DNA of 64,000 nucleotides from Litoditis marina (taxonomy: Eukaryota > Nematoda > Chromadorea > Rhabditida > Rhabditidae): assembly GCA_964036275.1 (NCBI GenBank), contig OZ038434.1, positions 6,777,060 to 6,841,059 on the forward strand. The letters run 5' to 3'. Shown one piece after another: positions 13,301-25,766 of this stretch. The stretch's first letter is position 1; the number at the start of each line of letters is the position of its first letter. Made by a program: the position numbers and the translations under genes. The notes beneath the pieces are model-generated. The model was given only the letters and a program-made list of their open reading frames with translations. It searched no databases and was not told the origin of the DNA.

Positions 13301-14709
13301 GAAGCCAAAGGGACCATCGATCGAGGAATTCGGGCCATATAAAGTGTCGGTCAAAGAGAAGAAGGGAGACCCTTTCGAGGGAGTCACTTATCAAGTATTG
13401 GAGTGTGATGCCGGGTAGGTCGAACTTTTCACTTTGTTTTTTTCTGTCTGAACTTGGCGAAGTGAGTTATAAATGCCTGTAATCTGTAATTCAGATACCG
13501 CCATGTTGCAATATTTCTGTCGTGTATGTCTGACATATTATCATGTCTGTTTCCTTCCAGATCTGGCAAGACCTCCCTGTTGGTGCACCACTTCGCGACT
13601 GCCACTTGGCCGGACCACACTGCCCCGGAATCCCCGGCAGCCATGGCCGGACTACTCAAACTGTCCAGAAAACTGGTTAGTGAACTACGATATCCCTGTA
13701 TATAACCTATACAGTGCTAGAACAATATTGTTGATTTACTAGTATAGTTATTGTTTGTAGGCATCCGGTGCTCCCATCTGCGTGCACTGCTCGGCCGGTA
13801 TTGGTAGAACCTCTACTTTTGTAGGTTGGTCCATGCTACTTATTCTATTTTCATGGAACTTTGAGTCATTCATGTGCTATGCTCTCTAACTGCAGGGTTT
13901 TTATCACTAAGGAGAAGGGAATCGTACACCTGTTTTTCTATTTTGTACTGAACATTGTGCATTGTATTTGCTCATTGTGAACTTCAGGTATTGATCTGGC
14001 AACGCAGCGCATTCGCGTGGATGGAGAGGCTTCTATGGTGAGATTATTATCTTCACTTCACATCAGCTTAGTCTTCTCACTCACAAGTATCGCTGATCAG
14101 ACTGCAAAGTTGGGCTGGAAAGAATGAAATTAAAGCTTAATTACCACCAACAGGGTCTTTAAAAAGTTCGATACCAGTATCATAAAAAAATTAAGAAAAC
14201 TAGGTTGTGTTTTCAGGTTGTTTCTGTTTTTGTTTGTTTCTGTTTCCAGGTAGTTTCTGGACGTTTGAGCGTTTTGTAGTTAACTTCTATTCTCAGGTGG
14301 AGGTGTTGCGTGAACTGCGCACCCAGCGATTCCATTCCATCCAGTCGGCCATCCAATATCTATTCATGCACATGTGCATTCTGGAGGGTTTCGCAGAGGT
14401 CAGGGGTCATTTTAAACAGCCTCATTATTCCGATTACTGAATCAGTTTATCTTTCGGCTTTTTAGGGATTGGTAACCACGGAAAAAATATCACATTGTTA
14501 CTCTACAAGCCGGATTTGATACGAGTATTTTTCACATTCCGTTATTATAATATTTACCAATTCAATACCCTTTGTTTCAGGAAGGGGCGATTCCCAGAAA
14601 GGGCAAGTACCAGTCGTACTTGGAGTCGTATGTGGTACTTGTGAAGAAATACGCAGCCAGAATTCAGAATGTGGAGAAAGAGAAGGAAAAAGAAGAGAAG
14701 AAGGAATGA
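10340..14709 (+). CDS. Non-receptor protein tyrosine phosphatase, nematode type
   Basis: Removes phosphate from phosphotyrosine through a cysteinyl intermediate. Thirteen exons join in phase: 10340-10369, 10638-10703, 10936-11013, 11302-11415, 11626-11723, 12336-12459, 12554-12644, 13270-13414, 13561-13675, 13761-13824, 13988-14037, 14297-14398 and 14581-14709, giving 401 residues. A basic N-terminal tail (AKKRRSTVRSRSKK) precedes one PTP domain (about 85-385). Seen: the phosphotyrosine loop KNRYNDISCIDATRV near 127-141, YIHGNW, the WPD loop at 265-267 with the general acid Asp267, the P-loop HCSAGIGRT at 296-304 with Cys297 and Arg303, and the Q-loop region QRFHSIQSAIQY. All key residues are present, so it should be active. 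The C-terminus is a charged Lys/Glu tail. No SH2 or membrane segment is visible. Such small single-domain PTPs are numerous in nematodes and many are germline or sperm genes (recalled). AATAAA lies 22 bases after the stop. Confidence 0.92.
11825..12185 (+). mobile_element. G/C-run MITE, family 1, copy 1 (PTP intron 5)
   Basis: Starts GGGAAAATTGAAGTATCG and ends GTAAAAAGTCAATGTTCC. The interior is a chain of short blocks divided by runs of 5-9 C or G, with TTGAAGT or ACTTCAA motifs between runs. The flanking 8-mers do not match, unlike copies 2-4. Confidence 0.7.
12775..13152 (-). mobile_element. G/C-run MITE, family 1, copy 2 (PTP intron 7, inverted)
   Basis: Inverted copy of the element at 11825, nearly full length, flanked by the perfect 8-bp repeat CTGAATCT (12767-12774 and 13153-13160). 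It includes an 18-base-class C run near 12787. Together with copy 1 it brackets exons 6 and 7 of the PTP gene. Confidence 0.75.
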
Positions 14710-14730
14710 AATGGAACATTGGCTGGTTGT

Positions 14731-14736
14731 AATAAA
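14731..14736 (+). terminator. Poly(A) signal of the PTP gene
   Basis: AATAAA 22 bases after the TGA stop at 14707-14709. No other signal lies closer. Confidence 0.6.
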
Positions 14737-17700
14737 GAAACATGTTCTCAACCAAGATAAACTCTTTAATTTGTCAGATTTCGTTTTTATTTGTTTTCGT
14801 AATGGCAGACAGAGTAACGAGACCGTTATGAACAGACAAGCTTTTACACCAGGAAAATTATTTGCTTTTTGCTCTATAAACTTTTTGATTCCATTTTAGT
14901 TCTGTTCTATAGAAAAGTATAGAAAAGTACAGTCTATAAATAGGTACAACATTCTATAGTAAGTTCATCACTTTCTGCTGTGGAAAAGCCTCAAAGAAGT
15001 TGTAAAATCACCAGTTTTCTTTCCGATTAAAATGAACCATTGATTTTGAAGGTCCTTCGCAAATACCATTTTTTCACGTCTACTGTTCCAAGAAGGTAGT
15101 GATGTTCCTATAAAATACCTCAAAGAAATTATCTAACCATTTTTTCTGAACTCTGCTGGAAATGAACCATAAATTTCAAAGGTCCCTTGCGAATTGCCCT
15201 TTCGGTCCACCTGCCGCCGATTCAATGTATTTTCTCACGACGGGGGACGTCCCATTTGGCAAACTACTCTTCATTTCCCATCTTAGTTGTAACCCAATAT
15301 GGTCCGAGTCAACAACACATTGGCGCCCCCTGGAAATATTACCCGTTTGAATGCGCGCGCACGCGATTCACTATTTTCGGACACGCAGAGAAGTGTGCAC
15401 AACAGTGACAGGAGGGATTATTCGCTACCGAATGTAACATTAAACGTGACCAACACATAGGAATTAGAACGTCAAGTAATTAAGATCGTCGTCACTCGTG
15501 AAATTGCTTTCGGTTTTGTTCAGGTCTTTATTGGGTTCTTTTATGTCTAAATAGGTTACTTTGAATCTTGTGGTTCAATATTTCTCAAAGTGGAATGACA
15601 AAGAAATTGACAATAGTTTCGATCCTCTACAACCATGTGATCTCGATCTCATGAGTTTGTAGTTTGGTTCGGGTGCGTGTTGTCACATCATCGCTAAATA
15701 TGCGTTGATACTTTGAGCTGAAATGCCAACTTAACTGATAGTTATAGTATCTTAAATACGATAAGAATCGTTCAAAATATCGAAAAGTCCTTAGTTCATT
15801 ACTTATTTGTGAACCCAAAACCTGGCCCCATTACTCGAATGCTATCTGGCGGAACAATCAAACCGACTCGATCACTCATATGTGTCAGTATTGGCTCTCC
15901 GCGGAGGCTCATTTCAATTCAAGCACATTCCAAATATAGCCATATTCACAAACGGTAATCAACATTTTTTTCTCTTTCTGGCATTTTCTCTTCAAGTGAA
16001 ACACTGTTCGTCCTCTCACTTCAGTGAACAGTATGCTTGGCGAACGGATTCGAGATGTTGCCAATTTTCAAGTAGTCAAGCTATAAATGCGAGTGATTAG
16101 AACAATTTTGCCTGCGTCAACAACATGAACCAATTTCATTTGCATATTTCCAACACGATTGTTTTAGAAATTTATTCATGAATACCAAATTTTCCGAAAA
16201 TCGGATCTGAATCATTGAATGGGAGTGAAAATGACTAAACATCCGTGTATATCAAAATGTGAAACATGATCAAAATGAGAATAACTGAAAACAACAAAAG
16301 TGGAAATTCTGAATAAAAAAGTATAAAAAAATCTATAACTCACAAACTGAGAACGATTCTAAGTAGATATAAAATGTCCGCTTCAATATCAGAACAAATG
16401 AACCGAACAATACAACACCCGTACCAATCTGCGTGAAATAGCGGCAAGACAAGAGCTGTGGCGGCTTGGAATTATTACTTTTCACTGCATTGTTGCTATG
16501 GTCGAAAGGTTCAACTTGGTTCCCTAAACCCCATCTGGCGGTACCAAGTGGTACCAGAATAGATGCGGCCACAGCGCCCGTCACAACTAGCCCGCTACAA
16601 AGATGCGGACAGTACGAGCACCAGCGAGGGGAGCACAAGGTGGGAAACGAGAGAAACAAAAACATCTCAATCGTCTATAGAACAACACACATTCACAAAC
16701 ACAAATATAGTAAACAAAAAAGTAGATATACTAGTGAAGGGGGATAGATAGATAGATGGATAGATAGAGTAGTGAGTGAGAGCGAGGGGTTAAGGCTCTC
16801 GGACCCGACGGCGCGCCAGCTACAGGTGGTGGTCACATGCGAGAGAAAGCAGGCAGGCGACACGCGGGCTAGGCCCCAGATATAAGGAGATAGCGTTGTC
16901 CCACACCCGTAGGCGGTAGTAGCAGCAGCACCGATGACAGTAGCACGAGATCAACAAGCGGTTATGTGACAATGTGGCCACCAGCGTGTCCCACAGAATG
17001 TACACGGGGGATGGCTACACAAGCAGGCAATCACCGTAGGGCAGCAATCACAGAGGAGCGAGAGAGAGAGACAGTCTTGGACTAGTAGCGGGGCGGCAGT
17101 TGGCCGCTGACTGAAACACACCCATTAGGGAAGCGTGAGTGGAAGCCGTCTATCCAATGTATAATGCAAACCGAAAAATCAATCAATAACTTCCTGACCC
17201 ACGAGTAGGAGTTTCGCCCATTCTGACAAATTATGATTTAAGCGGCTTACATGTATCGATGTGATTACTGTGAGCCCGTGCAAGCTAATAGTGGCTGCTT
17301 TTTGCCATCACTATCTACGAGTTATACTCCATAAATCTTGAATGTAGAGAAGGCAAGCCGAACTAGCACACACACATATTCAAGGACTGTCAGACAGACA
17401 AGCTAAAGGTTGCATTGTGGATTTGGCGAAATTTGAACAAACATAAGAAAGAGGAAGTAACGAACTGAGACAAACATCAGAAAGCATGACTAGAATACAA
17501 CCAGCAGCTAAATCTGCCTAGAAAACAATCAACTAATCCACAGCGTGTTGATGTGTGTGCAAGCTCAACCAGAGAAAATAACTAACGTTCCATATAAACA
17601 GACCAGTTAAATTAAAGCGGGTATGTCATGTGCAAAAACAATCCAACGCATCCCTTCAATCTAATTCAGGGAATCGGTGCAAAAGTGAAGGAAAACTATG

Positions 17701-17866
17701 TTTAGGGTGACTATACAGAATGAACCGAGAAATTATTATCGGGGGTACGTATTGGTGGACGGAGAGATCAACTGAAACCGTACATCTGCCGGCTCACGGG
17801 GCCTTATTGGTTAAGGAATATGTCATTTAGAAAGGGAACGGGGAAGACGCCTAAAGGAGAGAGTGG
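14737..17866. other. Non-coding stretch between PTP and mbl-1; probable mbl-1 3' region
   Basis: No supported coding exon. 16440-17110 is richer in G and C than its surroundings and would be transcribed with mbl-1, so it may be 3' UTR or an alternative terminal exon. A spliced continuation from the donor at 17889 is possible, but no acceptor here gave a convincing protein. Confidence 0.4.
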
Positions 17867-20800
17867 TTATGAGGGAATGAAGTACTCACAAGAAACGGCC
17901 GGCACATATCCCTGTAGCCCCTGCAGCAGATAGGGGTTGAACTGCTGGGCGGGCTGGCCCGTCTGGAACATCACCGCTCCGTTCTTGTCGACCGTGGGTC
18001 GTTTGCAAGGAACTCCCGCCTGAACACAACTATTGTCACACTGAAACACACACACCGAAATACTCAATGTCAAGAAGTAGTTGAGGCTGCAAACTGATCA
18101 TTTTCCAAAAAACACCCGTTGACACCAAAAAAATCGTGCAACTTTTCATCATCATATAATCATATTTGCAGCCTCAGATAAGATTGAATAAAGTGCTCAC
18201 TACATCTCATGCCACGACACTCCATTGCGTTAGGTTTTAACTCAACATAAACATAAAAAGACTCGCCGCCGTCGCTAGCCGTAAACTCGAAAATTATCGA
18301 ATATCCTTATTACGAAACAAAGAGAGGCCAGCGTTGGAAACAATGGAGAAAAGCATTGAAATCGAGCGTATCGACTCGTGAAATCTTTTGAACATCGCGA
18401 AGCTCGTGTGTTTTTGGAAAACGTTGGGCAATGTATAGAGCTACTTCGGTTGGAGCAGGAAAACCATGAGGTAAAGTAACGACAGCGGATTTTCTGAAGC
18501 ATAGTGACAGAAAATTATGTCACAATGGTACAAAAACCTATCGTTTTCTATGATCTCAGTTTATGATCACAGTTTCAATGACTTTACTGCTCCAACCCTA
18601 GTCAATACCACAGGAGCAACGTGGACGGCTAGCGACGGGGCGGCAGTACAGGAGAGAAAGGAAGTAGAAATGATACCGCGGCAGACACGGCTGCGGCCAG
18701 ATTGAGCAGCTGGTGGCTCGTTGCCGGCTCCTCCTCCTCCAGATGCCTCTTCCGACTCAACTGGGGCAACTGCTGCTGCTGTTGTTGTTGTTGCTGCTGC
18801 AGGGCCAGCTGCTGTTGGACCGCGGCCAGTTGTTGTGCCAGCAGGCTGCCGGCACCTCCCGGCAGACCGGTCAGCGACGGAGCACCACCCTGCAGCATGG
18901 CGGCTGCCTGCAGTTGCTGCTGCTGCTGAACAGAGAGCCAATCAGCCACAAGCCATGCACAAAGAACACACCAAGTTAGAGAGAGCGCGGCGCGCGAGCG
19001 ATCGGCCAGAAATTTACGTCCGTGACGCGAGACAGAGCGCATATAGCTAGGGTGGTAGATATGGAGCGACTGACCTACACCAACTCGACAACTACTGTGC
19101 GTTCATGTAATAAATCATTGGCAGTTCCCGGATACGTGAAGAAACTATTAGTTGTTTTTGAAGAAGATTCAGAACAAAATCGGGAACGCATGCTTTTTCA
19201 ACAAAACGAGGCGTAAGTAGTTTTTTGGCAACGAGTGTAACGAGCTGATGTAGGGCAGTCCTATATGTATATGAACGACACCACTAGACGCAAGTGCTCT
19301 GGCAATAGTAGAATGAAATTTCAACAGCAGACTTTTGTTGGCAAAAAATGATGTTAAAACCAAATCAACTACACGGCAGGTACACGTGCAATTCAATCAA
19401 CCAACGAGTGAATGAGAGGAATATGAAAGGCAACAGACGGAGGACAGGGCAAGCGGAACGCGGTAGTATACCTGGGTGACGGCTGCCTGGTAGGGGTCAG
19501 CTGCCTGCAGCATGGCTGCCGGATACAGCATGCCCTGATAGTAGGGGAACTGCAGAGTGGGAATCAGATTCGCCGCCGCCATGTTCGCCTGCTGTTGTTG
19601 ATGCTGAAAGGGAGAGAATGGGGTGAGATCGATTGGAAACATATGGTGAACTGTGTTGGGTATTTAATATTTGTTCAGGTGCTGTTCTACTGCTAGGTAC
19701 AGTTGAAGGAGTGCCTGTAGAACCATACCTTCGCAAAATGAGATCAATTTCACGCTAAAATACTCGAATTCAACATTCTGAATCGAGAAGACCCAACCCT
19801 TTCAAAATAAGCATTTTAAGAGCCTGGAGGGGATACCATTACTCGCCCCCAGTTTTTCGAGAATTTTCGAGTCGAGTCGAACTCGAAAACTCGAAATTTT
19901 CCAAAACTCAAAACCTCGATTTTTCGCCAAACTCGAAAATTCGAAATTTTGAACGCGAAAACTCTATAGTCAAAATTTTTCGAGTCGATTCGAACTCGAA
20001 ACTTCCCAAAACTGAAAAACTCAATTTTGAACTCGATAAACAACCCTAACTCGAACCAACCATCTGCAGGTTTTGCAATGACTGAATTGGTTTGACGAGC
20101 AAACCATATTAGTGAAAGAGTCAATTACAAAAACATATTAAAGTATAAAACAACGTACCATCTGCATGTGTTGGAGTGACTGCATGGGGTTGACTAGTGG
20201 CTGGCCACCGCCGGTTCCCCCACCACCTCCGCCCTGGTTCAACTGGGCCGAGATGAGATTCTTGAGGGCCAGATTGTTGCGGCCATTGATCAGCAGCTGG
20301 TCCTTGATGTGCTGGGGAGGATGCAGATATTTACACTTCGGATTCTCACGTGTGCATCGACCCTGAAAAGTACACACATGAAATAGTCAACTGATAGGCG
20401 ACTAGAAAATACTCCATTCATACCATGATCTAGTGTTTGGACAAATCCGAATTCGATGAACTATTCAAATTGATCACAACCAACTGATATCACATGGCTG
20501 ATTGATAATTACAAGCGAAACAATCATTGTAAACTCGTCCTCCATCGAGTGGAAAAAAACTGGTGCTAAAAATGCGAAAAAAGCCTTATCTGGGTTCACA
20601 TTCACAACCGTTGATTAATCACGAATACAAAAAAGTGGACAAGCTATCGAATACGTTGTTTCCATCTACATTATTTCCCTCTTAAAGATGGGTTCAGTGG
20701 GAACAATGAGATCGCCCTTGCTGAGAAAAACATGATCGCCGACATCTTTCGCGCGCTATTTACATCCCTCCATTCTACTATCGAACCACGCTACGCTTTC

Positions 20801-23800
20801 ACATTTTCGGTAAACAAGGACCGGTCCTCATTTCGAAATGGTCTCCTAAATGGCAGCGAAATTCTCCCCAACAACTTGCCTTACACAATGGTGAAAAGAA
20901 AGTAAAATATAAAACCCAATATAGAGCTCCTACAAAAGCCTATTCCCATCTGATGTAGTCGGAAAAATTACAACTCAACCGTAACAACTCATATTGACCG
21001 ATATTCGTAATTGATTTTCAGGATCATACATTCCCGCAGTTTCCCCCCGTTTCGGCAGAGCGAAATTCATCACAAGACTAGAAATGTGACTGGACCTGTG
21101 TGGCATGACGCATTCTCTGGGCCCGATCGACAAACATGTAACATTTCGAAACTTCTTCCACGCCGGTCGGCTTACTATACGATACAAAGAGGCCGACGAT
21201 TGGTTGGGATAGAATAGCAAACGGCTGGTATTAGGCGTCATAAACACTGGTTGATGACCTTAATCCGTACCCGCTAAACGGTACCGGTTATAGGGGGGAT
21301 GAGTAGCATATTGAACACACCGAAACTGGTAGTTCACTGCAGGGAGGGATATTGGAACAATAAGTGGACACCCTCGCACAACAAAAACACCGATCCCCTA
21401 CAGTACAAGTTCCATCCCCAATAACAATAGGCAAATTCATCGTACTTACCAAAAAGCAAAAGCATCGAACAAGTTCAGTTTTCAGTGCACTTCTCAAATA
21501 GAAAAATAGCTAATCGAAACTAACATCTGTGTCCTCGACTTAGCGCAAATGCACTAGCAAAAAAACAGTGAAGAATAAATATAAATCTATTCTAGCCACA
21601 ACTACAGAAATATAACTCCCATTTCAAATTTCAATTAGAAACAACAATAAACATACGTTCGCAAATAAATCGGTAAGTTCTATCTAATAACAAATCCCGA
21701 ATAAAAAATCTATTCTATTCCAACCGATATTGAATGATTGCCCATGCCAATGGGAATCAATCCCTCATACCCTCCTCGCAATATACTTCTTCTCTCTCTC
21801 TATCTGCTGTTGTCTCCATGTCGGCTACATGACAGTCCCTGGGGAAGGGCGACTCCTCAGTCAGGCCAGATGGCTTCACCCCCTTCACTCCTATCCACCC
21901 CCTTATCTACACCAGATAACCTCACAGCAAACGTCGCGCGAGAACACACATGATCTCAAACTCAGATATAAACTGGATAGACATGTCAATTATCGCCCCC
22001 TCCACGGAAACAGCTGTAAACCGAGAGACTGTAATCGCGAAAACTATCAGCAACATCGGAAATGCGACTGAAAACTCACTAGGAAACTGTTAACACCGAA
22101 TTATAGCTGCATCGTAATAAGTGAAAGATGGTGTAGTTTTCGTTGAAAATTTAAATTGAGGGAAAAACCTATAACATGATACTACACGAGGATGAGTTAA
22201 GCTAATGTTTACATAGTCCCAATTAGTTCTGAAAGACAGAACCGTAACCCCCTTGAACCCCATCTTTCATATAGACTTCTATGCTGCATTTGCCAATACA
22301 TTCAGCCGACTGCATGGGAAAACTGCTTGATTTACGACCGGGCGCTCGAAATGGGCGCATTTTATCGCAACATGCTTCCAGTGCAAAAAGGCAGCGGACA
22401 GCTCGCTAGAATGGCCCAATCGATACATGATCAATGGTAGGCAATTCAACAACACATATTCTCACATTACACAACTAGCTGCTACAATTCGACAATTAGT
22501 ATTCAAGGAATGTAAAGATATTCCTAAAGCAATACATAAATTTATGCGCTGTGATGAAAAATCTACCATTTATCTCCCATTCACTTTCCCGTATTTACTA
22601 CGTGAATGAAAACGGCAACGAAAATCGTGAAATAGTTAGCAGGGGCGCGTGACCTTTTCAATCAAAATGTAGCAGAGGCATAGTCTAGGGTGCCCAATGG
22701 CAGGTCTCGTGAACAGTCCTCAATGCCAACATTATGACCACACCTTCATTTCTCAAAAAAGGTGAAGACTCAAGCTCTAAATTTCTGGATAACTATCTTG
22801 ATGCTCTAGAACGACCTACAAAATAGGCTACAGAACCAAAAACTTGAGCCTTTTACAAAACAAAACACCCGTGGAAGTCTAATAGAGGCGGCAAACTAAC
22901 GATCAAGGAACAAATTTACCTCCACAAATTCAGTTTACAATGACTTTCGCTCCAAATCTGAGCCTTCACCATCTTTCAAGTGTTCATCATGACATTTCTC
23001 TTTTGTCCTCAAAAACACGCCATTAAAAGAAAGTTCGCCCACCCAGCTTCCCTTGATTCCTTGGTATTATAACATGTGATCTACCCCGAGAGACACCCAT
23101 CGCAACGTACTATTTTGCATTTGAAAGCGGTTCGAGGGCCAGCTGGCAGCAGTCATCAATACGACATTAAACAATGCAAAGAATAACGGATGGATAGCGC
23201 CCCGGCACCATGCACATTTCACCGTCTAAAACACGCTATTCGCCGCATCTCGCACAGAAGTCTAGAATTTCAAGCTCATTGTTGACCAGCGTTTCTAACG
23301 TCGCCGCAAGCAAGAACAACGCGTGATACGAGAATCTTAAAATGTCAAAGTTTTGAGCACTGTATACATTATTTCCCTACGAAAACAAACCCAAGCTTCC
23401 ATCTTCACCAAGTCTTTTTTACCATCTTCTACCGAGGAATGTGAAGGAACATCCGTTTCTACGCGCGTGCAGCGTCATAATCGTGCAATTTCGATAACAC
23501 ATCATACAAATGGTACACAGGTGGTATTTGAACAGGATGATGAAAAATAACAGTCGATGTCAATATAAAACGGGATGATTTGGAATCTAAAACCAATAAT
23601 AGACTTCTTGAATAACTGACCTTTATACTGTCATAGCAGGCGGTGACCCGTCCCTGTTGCACATCCACGTGGGGCGGTGGATGGGCGAACTTGCACTCCA
23701 GATCACTGCGGGCACACTGACCGCGTTGGAACTCGCGACACACCTCTACCTGAACACAGAATACTCAATTAAGTGTATTTTCCAACGATACCAACATTTC

Positions 23801-25759
23801 TACTATAAACTACAATGAGAATGAGCACAATTTGTACAAACCTTAGAGTTTTTCAATTGTAAGTTTTGTCACTATCTCTGTGGTAAGCAATAAGTATTCC
23901 ACGCCCTGTCAGCCTAACTTTGTATGGAATCAACTAAATGCAGCTACCCTTATGATACTTGAACACATTGCCATAGCCATACCCGCTTAATCGAACTGTA
24001 GGACGTGATGTGAAAGTGAAATAGTTGAACTATCACGTGAGAGATACACAGATCAACTATCAAGTCAAACTGACATACATCAGTTTGTCTCACACATACC
24101 TCCAACATATCAACGTTCCTCCCCCCCCCCCCCAAACAGAGCACTCTATGGACTGTTCCAATAAATGGGGCTGAAACGAGTTTCCCAGAGGAGGCTGGTC
24201 CGAACCCCCATAAACCATTAGCCGCGCGAAACGATGGCCGGATTTGCGCACCCAATGGCAGACGACAAAAAATAGCCCCGAAACGAGTGCCTAATAGGTA
24301 TGTCATCATTGTAATGCATCTGTCTTCTCTCAGTGTTCGTCCCCAGACTCCACATTTGCATTTCGCATTGCGTAATTGCGCGCTGTGCTGGCCCGGGGCT
24401 CGAACAGACATGCAGCCGGTTCAACTCAATTAAAGGTCTGCCTTTGTTTCTCATCAGACTTACTGTAGACATGCATGCATGAGCCGGAGAAGGACAGCTG
24501 AAGATGAGAAGTGACAAAAAAGAGAGACGAGATGATTGCCTCAAAAGCTGTCTACCCATTAAGCACAAGTAATGTAGAGACGCGCCCCCGGGGAGTCGCG
24601 AATAGCGTCCTCTTCTATCCAACAACTAAACAAGTTATTACCAACATGCCCAGATAGAGACAGACCTGAATCGATTTCAACCTCTACACAGCTGACCCGG
24701 TTGGCAATAGTATTCCATATCTTTTGACCCCATGAACATTCCCTACACCTTTCTACAAACTTATATTATTCATTATATACAGGCTTCTAACCATATTTCA
24801 CCTCTAATATAAACGGACGAAGAGCTTTTTGAATACGAATGCTCTCGTGTTATGCGCATCATGTATGTGGGGTGGTGGTGTCGTAATGCTATAAACACAG
24901 GAACATAAACATGTTTCCGATGCCACCGCTTTACTATGTTTCGTGCCCTCTCATCAAATAGTAAACGAAAAGCCAGAGGAAAGGCCCACATGAAAGATGA
25001 CGCACGCTATACGCCGCCAAAGCCTTCTAAGCCCGAGGTCACGCCATACTTCCCCTTCAACAAATTCAAGATGAGCTAATCATTATGTAAAAAAATCTTA
25101 TTTTTATACACACGCATTCTACATAAAGTAATATATCTCAACCATGCAAATGCATAATGAACTATCCGATGAAAAAAGTGTATGACCTGCTCCATTATTG
25201 ACCAAAACCGAACCCAATCAGACAAGAAGAACTATACCTTGCGAAAAAAAGTATTCAATTTAGTGTTCATATATCGGTTACCCCTTCCCTACTGGGGTCA
25301 ATCGAACCCCCCTCCCCCCATTTACGGCCAACGCGTAGCTTCTAATCTGTTTTACAATGCCACAGTTTTCATCAGCAGACAATCCCACCATGTATCAGCG
25401 GAGAAAGACAAAAATAGATGACAGCAATGAGCCATCCAAAAATTCGGTAAGCTATATCATCCGTCCCTACTTTTATTTGAAAATATTTGACAATAACTGT
25501 GATATAGGTTAAGCTGATCGCTTTAGGTCACCTTTGCTATACATTCTCGAGGGAAAACTAATAACTAGAATGAATGAACATAATGAAAAGAACAGCTTAC
25601 CTGAAGCCATCTAGAGTCCTTAACATTGAGCAGTTGCGAGACGATGGCCGTACTGGGTGCGGCCATGCTGCCCGGGAGCTGTCCCTGAGACATGGCTGCC
25701 GATGGAACCGCGGCCGCCACCGTGCCGGCACTAGCCGCGTTGCTGTTCTCGTCATACAT
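17867..25759 (-). CDS. mbl-1: Muscleblind RNA-binding splicing factor
   Basis: Binds YGCY-type RNA motifs through paired CCCH fingers and controls alternative splicing and RNA localisation in muscle and neurons (family knowledge). Six coding exons are in phase: 25601-25759, 23621-23749, 20159-20362, 19472-19603, 18677-18925 and 18019 to 17867 or 17890. The start MYDENSN and the segment [11 protein letters not shown] match nematode MBL-1. Finger 1 is C57-X7-C65-X6-C72-X3-H76; finger 2 is C91-X7-C99-X6-C106-X3-H110, followed by [19 protein letters not shown]. There is one finger pair only, as I recall for C. elegans, whereas vertebrate proteins have two. Then come a Gly run, a Gln/Ala-rich part, a 10-Gln run (4 CAA, the rest CAG), a basic SRKRH, and a last exon (GVPCKRP, MFQTGQP, YVPAVS) resembling fly muscleblind. 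The end is either a stop at 17867 or splicing at the GTGAGT donor 17889. The exon 5 donor (GTATCA) is weak. Confidence 0.9.
19838..20062. repeat. CTCGAAA/TTTCGAG repeat block 1
   Basis: Degenerate array of ACTCGAAA and TTTTCGAG words plus GAGTCGAGTCGA, in the mbl-1 intron between exons 3 and 4. A similar block lies at 49690-49856, so this is a dispersed family rather than a local microsatellite. Confidence 0.5.
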
Positions 25760-25766
25760 GATAATC

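Noticed and set aside
16333..16665. Minus-strand ORF with a hydrophobic segment, as an mbl-1 terminal exon
   Set aside because: Phase from the 17889 donor leads to an early stop and the peptide has no muscleblind similarity that I can see; it is left as probable 3' UTR.
18702..19050. Plus-strand ORFs with poly-Leu, poly-Cys or poly-Val runs
   Set aside because: They are the reverse complement of the mbl-1 CAG/CAA-rich exon.
21738..22071. Repeat-like or CRISPR-like arrays in the mbl-1 introns
   Set aside because: No regularly spaced direct repeats; CRISPR is not expected in a eukaryotic nuclear sequence.
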